Source: Amborella trichopoda (taxonomy: Eukaryota > Streptophyta > Magnoliopsida > Amborellales > Amborellaceae). From it: a stretch of DNA of 64,000 bases. Below are positions 36,701 through 48,700 of the stretch, piece by piece (the stretch's first letter is position 1; each line of letters opens with the position of its first letter). A program made the translations under genes and the position numbers. The notes under the pieces are model-generated. The model worked only from the letters and a program-made list of their open reading frames with translations, made no database searches and was not told where the DNA came from. The stretch lies in contig NW_006499913.1 in the NCBI RefSeq assembly GCF_000471905.2, forward strand, positions 4,280,351 to 4,344,350, in the 5' to 3' direction.

Positions 36701-39700
36701 CAAGGTTTTCTAATGGACAATGCTTCCTAAAAACATTTAAGAATTAAAAAATTTAAAATCTATCTAGATATTGAAAAAAAATATCGGCAACCTCAAAATG
36801 AAGTAAAAATAGCGTTATTCAAAGTAAATTGCTGTAGATCACATTTTTGGCCATAAATAGCTAAAAATAGTTGGAAATTGCAAACAAGTTAAATAAGCAA
36901 ATAATATATACATAATACAAGATACGTACCAAACAACTGACAAATAATTTATCCAAAGTATATTAATTTTAGATAATATAGTCTATTTCTGATAGCCGAC
37001 CCCAAATAGTTGAGATGAGGCTTGGATGATCATGATAGTCTATTTCTGATAAAATTGATTGTCATCCAAACATGCCCTAAATTTATGTCCAACTATTAAG
37101 AAAATATCTTGATAACCTCAGAAGTGTAGGACTTCTATGAGGAAGTTATTGTTCCTATTTAAGTCTAGGACTAGTGAGAGAACTAGTAAGAGAGATATGT
37201 AATGAAAAAGTTATATAAACAATTACATAGATAACGTAATTTAAAGAAACAATACAACTGGGCCACCAAAAAGAAAAAGAAAGTGTGATAAAGTGATTCT
37301 TTTACAGTCCATGTGAAGAAAGTCAAAAGAAAAATGGGTATTCTAGGCTATGCGCATTGCGTTGGATGATGGTGGCGGTGTTAACTAATAATGCACAGAT
37401 ATGAGAGAAGAGGAGCAGGAAGAAGAAGATTATGGTAGATGAACTTACTTGTAGCCTTTTTAATTTGGGACTTTTTTGCTGAAGAACAAGACCCAGCATC
37501 TGTATGTTTGCTTTTATTAAATTTGTGCTGTAAATCTCAAATACTAATTGCAATTGCGTTGCTTCAATTTTTCTATGTAAATTGATATTTACTTCTCGAT
37601 CTTATTTAAATGAACATCTCTCATCATTGTTAAAGGATTAGGAGATATAATGTACTCTTTGTAAGTCAGTGATAAGGGGCTGCTACATTATTATTTAAAT
37701 TGAAAAATAGAGGACATGGCTTGATATCTGGAATAGAGGACTTCATATGAACTTGAACACAAGTCGTTGTTATCATGTTTCGGTCTGTCTTTTTGGAAAA
37801 CGGGACCACTTGCTCAAGAACTGTAGAATTCGCTTAAACTCTCGGGAACTGTAGTTGCAAGTTCCTACCTAAGTGGTGATCCTGCTCTGAAATCTCACTT
37901 CTGCGCTCCGGAAAGGGATCTTCAAGAGATATTACTTTTAAATTTTGAGATCTCACCCATACTATTAGGGATCTCGATCCCCGTTGTTAGATATCTCAAT
38001 CCCCACCTTAAAGACCATGATAACAACTAAAATGTGATCTTCTTTATTTATAGCCAGCTAGCAATACAACCATACTTCTAATATAGTCGCAATCCAAGAC
38101 TACACACACTCTTTAAGGTTCAGTGCAATATCCCAGATGGTTGGGATCAAGATCCAAAAGGTTGGGATCAGCATCCCCAAAAGTTTCTTGATCCCTACCA
38201 TATGCATTGTATGGACGACGCTGCCAACCATAGGGATTTTCTAGCCTTTCGCGATCCCTAGCTTCTGATCACGATCTCAACAACTATGGTTGCAACATGC
38301 TTTAGTTCCTGGTAGATGGAATCGTGGTTCCAGGGCCATATTTTTGTGATATGGTTGATTTCATGACTTCTTTTTGGGCTGTCATCTTACTATGAATGTC
38401 TTATTGATAATTTGTGGAAGTTGGATGGTCTTCTATTGATTATGCTTTTTATTTTTCGGTGTGTATTGTTCTTAATTTTTTTTTATTTTATTATTTTCTA
38501 TTTGTAACTTGTTTTTAGTATTAATCTGATTATTATGGTTTCAGTTTCTTTAAAGTTTACCGAGTGATTAAAAGCTCTCCCAAGATGGAAAATATTTGCT
38601 GTTATTTAGAAATATATAATGACTGATTGATTCTTCTCTCTGGATTCAGGGCAAGATGGCTTAACTGGAAAATTGATTTGTTCTGTTTAATATTCTTGCT
38701 GGTCTTTTTACTGCCATACTATCATTGCTATTTGCTGCTTCTCAACAATGGTAAGTCAGAAGTTCAAGGGTCTGATTATTTGTTTTCTTGAGTGTTCTTG
38801 GCTTTGCTTAATATGGTAGATAATAAAGGTTGAGGTGTTAAACTTGCCATGGTGGTAGCTTTCATTTGTCTTTTGAATAGTTGGTTAACTTGGCTTTATA
38901 AAGTTTATATTGCCATGGATTCGAGAAGCATTACGATACATGAATTGGAAATCCTTCTTTGATTACTCATGGAAAACTTTTTAATTCCTTCTAATGCTGT
39001 TGTGTTTTTTTTAATAATTACCAAAGGAATTGGTATTGGCAAGGAATTTGGAAAATAATTTATCAATTACAAGAGAGAGTCTTGCATTATCTAACTATAC
39101 TATTATAGTCATGACAAATATTATTGGTGAAATATCAAAGCCTAGAACTCCATATTTTCTCTACCAAATGTTTGTGGTTTACATCAATACAGCTGCAGTG
39201 CAACCCTAGTAGTTATTGATTGATTTCAAACCTTCCAGTTTTATAGGCAATTTGGATGTTTTAGTTGGTGAACTAGTTTGAGAAATGGTGGGGAAAACTG
39301 TAAGAAGTAGGTTACACCATAAATCACATCAATTCGACAACAATCTTTGGTATCCAAATGTGCTCTGTAATCTCCTTGGAACTTGGGACTCCCTTTCCAA
39401 CCACTTCCCGTTCATTAAGTTCATCACTCTTAATGACTGCTGGACCTTTGAATTAAACTCTGGTTGCCTACTGGAATAATATTTGCTTCCGCCCAAGTAG
39501 CATCCCCAAGAGCTAGGGGACTTGTATAGCACTTTAAGATTGTGCACCTAATCCTCTTTATTTAGATGTATCCATAAGCAACCTTTCGTTGATAAGTATC
39601 CATTTGCTTACTTTATTCCTTAATCCTACCCACAAGGCCTGCAAGGCGAGGATTTTGTTTTGCAACTCTTTTTTTTTTTTATGAAGTAATCGACCTAATA

Positions 39701-42700
39701 TAGTAATAATAGATGTACATTTTACTTGTAACAAGGGCTGAATAAAATTGGGGGCATAATAGCATTTTGTTCTATACATGAAATGTAAAAAAGCAAAAAT
39801 GAGAACCACAGGATGATTATACCAAATTTGCTCTGGTACTCCCGCCCCTTGGCTAGTGACTCTGCTGTAGTGTTGGACTATCTCCATCTAGGCTTGAATG
39901 TAACTTGAAGTGATCTACATATCTCAATAATTTATTAGACACCTGTTTTAATCTCAAAAGGACACACTGAAGCTCTTCTATCCTAGTTAATAACATTATG
40001 AGAGTCATCTTTGACAATAACTGAGGCGCCCAACTTCTGTTGAACAATTTGCGGCTTCAAAGAGCACCTTTGCCTCAAGGTCTGAGTAGTGAGGCCAATA
40101 GGTTCACAGCAAGGCTGCTGAACAATATCTGAAAATACCCGCTCTCTCTGCTGATCTCAGGTTTCCAAAGGAGCAATCATTAAAAAGTGAGTTTGATGAT
40201 GTGCAGTTTTGGAACCACCCAATGGTGGGTTCTAGGAATCCAATATCAGATTGGACCATGATATGGATTCCAATTTAGTAAAAAATGCACCAATGTGAAG
40301 AACTTGAACTCATTTCTTGTTACTTGCCTCAAAAATGACATTGGCCTTGATCCTGTCGTTGATGGTACCTAAATGTGACTACTGACTCTCAAAGATTCTC
40401 ATATTGTTTTCCAGCCATATGATCAATAAGGAGGCCAGAATAGAGGCTTGCCAAAGGAGGAAGACCTAGGCAAGGAAAAGGAAATAGAGTGCAAACAGTT
40501 GTTATATAGATGCTGGTGTGACCCAACACCCATTGGACAGTTCAAGTATGAAGGACCAACCTTCCTTGTTACGGAACAGTGGAGAAAATGGTGGTCCACT
40601 GTCCTTTAGTATCTTTGCATGTGTCACACCTGATGGAAATTTTTTTTTTTTTGGAGAATTACACCTGGTGGAAAGTTAGATGCCCCATCTCTGAATGTTA
40701 TCAACTGAGAGGGCCTTTTTGCTTATTACGAGCCAAGTGCACTCCTGGCTCTTCAGAGGGGCTTGAACTGACTAGGCATTTTGGGGCAGAGCTGGGGTCA
40801 TGCTGCTGGGTTGCAACTCACTTAGAAAAGATGCCAATAAGAAACAACCTGAGGGAGCTGGTATCGATATCATGTTGTCCCCTCCATTTTGGGGGGATGA
40901 ACTGAGAATTTAGTAGAGACAAGGAGCCTCCAACTCAGGGTTGTCATCTACATCTAGATTCTTCCTAAACCAAGGGCACCAAATCAGATGGCCTCTCAGG
41001 ATCTTGTAAGATTTGAGAACCATCACACTTCAATTCACTATTATGCTAAACAAATGGGAAGAATGTATCCAGGTTCCAGAGTATTAGTGCCCAGCTATTT
41101 ACCTTTCTACATTCTAATATAATTCCCAGTTTAACCAAGAATGTCATTCGACTTGCAAACAGTAAATGATAAGAAATAATCGCTTTCCAGGCCACCAAAG
41201 GCCGCACATTGTACTACTGGAAGTCATTGAGACCATACCTGTGGTGAATGACCTCCTGCTACAAAAGTACATCTTGTGTGGCCAAGGACCACCACCATTT
41301 TCCCAACAGGGCAGAATTCATATCTTTTAATTTTCCTATGCCCAAGCCACCTGCTTTTTTGGGCTTGCAGGCTGTGTCGCAATTTGCAAGATGGAATTTG
41401 TGGACTCCTTCCTCTCCCGACCATAATATCAGGACTCCATCCCTTCAACAATGGCCACTGGCATCCTGAAGGGAGACGTTTGGTAAACAAGAATATTTGA
41501 TACGGTAGCTTTTATCAAAGAAAGCATTACCATTAAGGAGAGGAACCTCCCTTTTCAAGCCAATAGTTTATGCTTTACCCTATCCACTACACCATCCCAT
41601 TGGTCTTTACTTGGTTTGCCAAGGCATAGAGGAATGCCCAACCCAAATACTTGGAGGGAATCGAGTCTATCCCACACGTCAACCTCTTGGCAATATCTAA
41701 CCCTCAATGTTTCAAAAAGTGCTAGGCGGCTTGGGGGTCCTAGGTGGCTTGGGGGTCCTAGGCAGCCCGGGGGTCCAGGCTGCCTAGCGCCTAGGCGGGC
41801 GCTTAGGCAGGCGCCCAGAACTTGGGCGGCCCAGTTGAATCCAAAAAAGATTCTACAGTTATATATTGTATAAAATATAAGAATTAGGTATTTAGGGCAT
41901 ATCAGAATTGAGAGTATACTACACATTAACACACACTCCATAAGCATAACTATAAGTCGGTCCATAATCCATATCTAATTAAAACTTAAAATTTACCATT
42001 CATAGTTCAATCAAAGTTCAAAGTTTAATAATTATTCAACATTCATCATCAGAAAAATTAAGGTCAGTTGCTTTGGCATCATATTCACTGGAGTCGTCAC
42101 CCTCCTCGACATATTGGTCGTCCTCCTCCGTCTCTTCTTCCTCCTCCACCCTCGTTTTCTGTGCAGAAGATCTGGTGGCCGTAGGAGGGTCAGCTGATGT
42201 CCCTGAAGCATCCATGACCATGTCCCATGTCAATCCTTCATACTCCTCGACCTCATCATCATTGACTAACCACTCCATAACGTTGTCCATATTTTTTGAT
42301 TAGATATGGTTTTTCTTATCTCTCTTAGCAAACCTGTCCTTCAAGAATCGATTATACTTGACATAGACTAGGTCATTGAGCCGCTTTGATTCAATCATGT
42401 TCTTTCTCTTTGTATGAATTTAACAAAATAAAATGAAACTAATTAAAATCTATGCTTCATGTATTATTAATACAATTATACAAATTATCCTTACGGCCTT
42501 ACCCCTTCAAAAGTACTCTAATTGCGCTCACAGCAGGATGAAGAAGTGGTTAGATTTAAGATGAATGGCCAACTTTTGTAAATTTGGAGAATCACACCCA
42601 TGTTGGCTCCACTAATTGGCTGCAAAGATATAAAATAAAATCATAAATAAATAATAGAATTATAAAAATGAAACTTGATTACTTGAACTTGATGAACTTA

Positions 42701-45700
42701 AGAATATTATTACTACTTGGATCAATTCTGGTCCTTTGCCTCATCGCCATTGGACTCCCAAAAGACTTTAATGAACACTTGTAATTTATCAGCTCATTAG
42801 CGCATATAATATCCTGGATATCAGGATCAGGGACTAGCACATCTACACACTTATTAAATCTAGTTATAATTGTGTTATTTGTGTGTATATCCTTGTCAAC
42901 ATAAAAAAAAGATCGGTTCAAATAATAACCAGCTGCATGCAATGGCCGATGTAGCTGCCTATCCCACTTCTCATCAATAATCTCCCAAACAAGCTTGTAG
43001 CAGTTCTCATCATCATCAAAATTTTAGGTTATCTATTTTTTGCATTTCTCCATGACCTCATATATATAGCCCATAGAAGGCTTGTTACTATCAACCATGC
43101 GAAGGACTTTGACAAGAGGAAAAAATACCTTAAGAGTGCCCCTCATTCTTCTTCATTTTCTCTCAAAAAAAAGAGTGCTCTTCATCCCTCGCCAAAAAGC
43201 CTTAGAAAGGATAATATATCTCACCTTCTTGCCAACCTAATCGTTGGACCACTTGCATGCTCTCTAGTCATCTGAGGTAAACATCTGCCTCAGCTGGACT
43301 CTCCTCGAATGTATGCTATCTAGACATAAGTACTAGGTCGCAAATCTCGTGACCCCAGGCCTCACAATCTCTTCTTCTTTGTAAATATATGCATCATGCT
43401 GAGGGTGAGATGGTGGCCATAAATGATATTTGTAACTGACTTTGCCTTCTTCACTGTACCTGATTTCGGTTAAACTGCCAAGAGCCTTAAGCATGATGTC
43501 TATACAATGTGCTGCACATGGTGTCCAAAAGATAAGCTATGCCGAACAAATTAGCTGCAGCAACATTAGGAGCAGCATTGTCTGTGACAACCTGTACAAC
43601 ATGATGCTCCCCAACCTCTTTGATTCCCTTCTCTAAAACTTGGAATATGTATTGGGCTTCATGGATATGATCAGAGGCATCAATAGACCTAAAAAAAAAG
43701 TCCCTAAAGGACAATTCACAAGCAAATTCATCCGACTTATTCTCTTCCTATCACTCCAAGCATCAGTCATAATAGAAACCCCATACTGAGCCCATGCATA
43801 ATTCTTAACTTTTACAGCTTCCTTCGTGACACTCACCACCTTTTTCAAAAGAGGCTCTGAAAGCTTATATGGGGTTGGGAATTTCATCCCAGGCCCAAAT
43901 TGGCCAATTGCCTCTAGCGCAGCATAGAAGCTGCTTAAGCGAGCGGAATGCTCGCCTCATAAAATCATGTAGCAAGATAATAAGCAGCTCTATCTCTCTC
44001 TTCCTTCTTCGTTCTATTTTCAATGGTGGTGTGCTTCTTAGTTTTCTCTCCTGCAATCTCAAGGTCAGGCCGAGGCAAAAGGCTATCCATAGGGCCTCTA
44101 ACTCGAGGCTTCTTACTGCCAGAACTAGAACCAAAAGCAATTACAACTCCCTTTCCCTTTCCCCTAATAATGGATTGTTCTACTTCTACCTCTTGACGTC
44201 CCTCCCCAATCCCATCTTCATCACTATCATCATCATTATAATTGACCCAAACTCCAGACCTAATCTCTGCTATGGAGGCAAATATCTCATCTTTAACCAT
44301 ATTCAAAAAATTGGTTATTTCCTCTTTAAAAACATCAAGAGTCTTTTTACATGGGGCAACATCCTCCCTGATACCGACAAGATGTTTCTTGAACCGGTTT
44401 ATACGCCCTTTTGTATTCTTCTCCCAAAAATTGTATGTTATGCACGTTTTATCATTAGGATCTAGGTTGTAGCCATATTTCCAACCGGGATCACCACTCT
44501 TATTAGATCCTGAAGAAGACATCTTAAAATAATACAATTTATACAAGCAATAAAAAAAAAATCACTTACTTTGAGTTTGATTGCTCAATCTCCTAACTTC
44601 CACCTCAAAGGTGCTACTAAGGATTCCAAATCTTCTAAAAAACGCCCCCAATAGATTTATAAAACATCAAAAGTTAAATCTAATATCAATGGGTGATGTT
44701 TTGAGCAATTTCTCATAACTTTGAAAAACCATTTGATCCTAAAGAAATCACTAAAAAACTAGTTTTTTGGGGCTTTCTCTCTTTAAAATGGGCTCCAATA
44801 AGTTTTAGGTTTCAAATAGACCTAAAACCCTCATTTTTGGCCCTTTACTATAAAAACAATGGACGAGAAATGCCCCCACCGAAAGCAAATTCTGCCTCTG
44901 GGCGGGGCGTTGGATCTGAGCGACCGCCTAGGCGGTTTCCTGGGCACCCAAGGACCACCCCGTTTTTTGGGCACCTAGGCCTGGGCGATGCGCCCAGGCC
45001 CATAGATTCGCCTAGGAGGGCCGCCCCGGCGCTGGGCAATCCGCTTTTTAGAACACTGCTAACACTAATTCCTACACCACTTCGACTCCCATGAGTTTTG
45101 GCCATATTAAATTTCATCTTAAGAATAACCTAAGATTTTGTACTTGTTGAGGGGAGACATCGCAGGACACCAGAGCATCATGTGCATACTATAAGCTGAG
45201 ATATAAGAGGTCCCGCTCTTGAGATTTGGGATCCCTGGAACATACTGAAAACTTCAGCCACCATGGTGAACTAAAGGAGGACAAATAGTCCACTTGGCAA
45301 AGGCCCCTCAAGGATGGTAACCTTAGAAGCATCCAATTGATGAGCATCGAGAAGTGCACTGATGAAAGGCCCTTGATATCAAAGATCTCCACTTGTTGCT
45401 AGAGCCCATCGGATTGGGACCTAGTTTAAGATATCCCAATCTACGCGATCATACATTTTTTCTTAGTCCTGCTTAAGGGCCCAACCGAAAATTTCTGAAT
45501 GGTGCCTAGAATGGATGCACTCGTTCGGTATAAGGGCCCCATCCAATATTTGACATTCCGACAAAGGCACCTTGGCATAGGGATGTGACACTATTTAGGA
45601 CCTACATAGGACCTTTTTAGGACCATAGTTGTTGGAAATTCCTGAGATTCTAAATTGTTTTAGGAGTCGGAATTGCGGAATCGCAATTGACTAGAAGATT

Positions 45701-48700
45701 GCTGTTTTCGAGTGGAATCACATAAAACAAGATTCCTACTTTACATAAATTGAGATTCGACCCAATGGAATCGAGATCCCTATATACATGGAATTGAGAT
45801 TCCGACTGCTTTAGAATCAAGTTTCTGACCTATTTGGATCGACCCATATGGAAATGAGATTCTTTCATGCATGGAATTGCGATTCTTAGATCTTTGGAAT
45901 TGAATTTTTGATGTATTGGGATCAAGATTCCTACGAATTTGGAATCGAGATTCATATCAGATTGGAATCGAGTTTCAACCCCTATGGCAATGGAGTTTTG
46001 AAGAAGGGTTCCGTTGATATGAAGTCAATGTATTGAGTTATTGACTATTGAGCCTCAGACACAGTATCATAAGTGAGGTACATTAATAGAAGCTCGTAGT
46101 CCACTAGGGAAATTGTCTACAAAAGATACAAATATCATCTCTTGCATTTTGAAATGTAAATTTGATTTCATTATTGTAGTCCAAAATAGGACTTTGTTTG
46201 TGCCATGGTGTTGTCTATGTTGTGGTGCTGTCAAAAAGATGATTGCATCTTGTAACTTGAGATCAGGTGTCGAGCTCGAGTAATTTGATGCTTTGACATT
46301 GCAAACATCAGTTCTCCAAAAAAAAAAAAAATGCTTTGACATCCTCAACATCTATTCTTCCAAAAAAAAACGAGTGGAAATCTCATACCTATATAGAGGG
46401 CTCTGTGCCTTGTGATAATAATGGTGAAAATGTAGCGCATTTAATTTTAATGCTCGAATGACCAAGTCCTCTTGATTTTAATGCTCCAATGCCCTAGTTA
46501 TACCTGCCTTTGTTACTTGCAAAAGACATTAGAATCATACTTGTTTAGTACTTCTAAACTCTAAACGTTTGCATTTGAAAGTTGATTCGTGTTGCAAATA
46601 CTTCAGTATTGCCATCATATTATTATTTGGAGCACCTTTAAACCATGGGAAACAATGTTATCCAATCGGGTTTCCAAATAACTGAAATTATAATCCGTAA
46701 ATATATTTAGGTGAGATTCCACATTTAATGAATCACAATTTTGTGCACTTATGAACATCAATACTTGATTTTATGGGATCAGAATTCCAAAAAAATTGCA
46801 TCAAGATTCTATGAAGGCAGAAGTAAGATTCCATGTTGATTGAATCACAGTTTCCTGCACCTACGAACCGAGGTACTCGATGTTGTGATTTTGGATTAAA
46901 AAATAATAATAAATGTTCAATAAGTCAGAGGCGGGTGCTTAGACCCAAAGTAGGCCGGCTTTTTTTTTTTTTTTAAATTTGGATCCCCCACACCTCCCCC
47001 CATTTTATTGTATATTAAGATGCCAGAAGCCGGAAGCACAAATCACACCTAAACATTTACAACTTTAGATTGTAAATGAAATAATTATAACTCAAAAGCA
47101 ACATTAAAAGATAAAATCAACTCGAGATGTCATTTGAATCTCGCAAATCAGAAGTCACTAAGGTTTAAAACTTAAAACTTAACACCTAAGCCTAAAAATT
47201 AGACATTTCACCTTCAACGTTTATCTGTCAATTATCAACTTAAAACTTAACACCTAAGCTTGAAAATTAGACAAAAAAAAAGGTCAAACATGAAAAAATT
47301 AGAAATGGTCATCAAAAAAATTACAAATGGGAAGTGAAGTAAAAATAGTAGAGACATTGACCCTTTAATATATTGGGTTCTTATTAAGCCAAAAAATAAA
47401 TCAAGTTAAAACCTTCACATCAAAAGTGCAATGACATAACACAAAATCAAAAAAGAATATCACACATGTAATTATTTAATAGGCATTAAGAAAATATTAA
47501 ACTAACTAATAAAATAATTATGCTTTATGAATCATAAATCAAGAAAACACATTACTCCTGCAATTAATAAGAATTAAGCAATTATTAAACTAACTAATAA
47601 AATAATAATTCAAATAGACAATAACATATCAAATATATATCACAAAATATCAAAGAAAAAATATAAATAGCAAATAATAACATCATTAGATAGTAAGGGA
47701 AAAAATACAAAACCTAATGAAAACTATTGAAATATACCAACCTTCTTGAAGTGGACTCGATTTTGGGCCAAACCGAAATGTTTGGGATCCCACATCTTCT
47801 CTTTTGCAACCCTATAAGCTTAAAAATATTGGGGATGAATATCCTTTAATATCGTGACCATTCAAGGACTTCGAAAAAATTTTCGATCTCTCAAAAAATC
47901 TTCAAATCTAATTTTTTTTCAAGTTGTTTCTCACTCAAAAGTTCACTAAATTTTTGGGGGCAAGAATGGCCCCCCAAACCCGAATCCCCCTTTTAAGGGG
48001 GTAAAATGACATTTTATGCCCCCTCTTGAATTTTTTTTCGCCAAAGTCGTGCAAGCCACCTAGGCGGTCCGGCGGACGACTTTTCGTTCATTGATAATAA
48101 TAAAATTGAGATTCATTATTTGTGGAATTGGGAATTATCAAATGTGGAATCAAGATTCAATAAATTTGGGAATCAAGATTTGAAAAAGGTTGGAATTGAA
48201 ATTCCATACATGTTGGGATTGAGATTCGAAAAGATTTGGAATTGAGATATCTAAAATAAGGAATTGAGATTCCTAAAATTAGAAATCAAGATTCCTGAGC
48301 CCACTGACTCACCAAAACAAAAAACAAGAAAAAGAAATCGAGATTCCTGACTTAGTGAAACAGGTTGTGAAGATTCCTTGTTGGAATCGTTGAATTAGGA
48401 TTCTGAAGCGGAATCGTGACCAGGGAAGACAGATTTTAATAAACTATGTTTAGGACCTGCGTGAGATGGGTGGCAAGCACTTTTGCAGGATCTTGTATGT
48501 ACTATTGAACAGGTCGATCGACCTACAGTTTTTTAATTGCGATGTGCATTCCATCACTCGGACTAGGAAAATGGGCATAGAGTTTATCCCCATATGGTTG
48601 GTCTCCATATCATAGTTCTTTGAGAAGACAATTGAGAAGTTTGGGGCCAGGCTCTCTGAGAAGAAGGTTGAGAAGTTTGGGGCCATTGCCTCTTAGAACC

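Larger units (their letters stand above)
33931..38649 (+). other. COLD1 intron 1
   Basis: Intron of 4.7 kb. It holds a CT run (about 34171-34192), a hAT element (34945-35430), a 40-bp RTE-tail insertion (36995-37034) and a GATCTCGATCCCC-family repeat (37868-38290). Nothing else was recognised. Confidence 0.75.

Noticed and set aside
41616-41873. Pro/Gly/Arg-rich ORFs at the left end of the hAT, and similar ORFs at 44837-45117
   Set aside because: They are translations of GC-rich subterminal repeats.
43869-44465. 198-codon plus-strand ORF
   Set aside because: Antisense shadow of the hAT transposase pseudogene, which has the recognisable domains.
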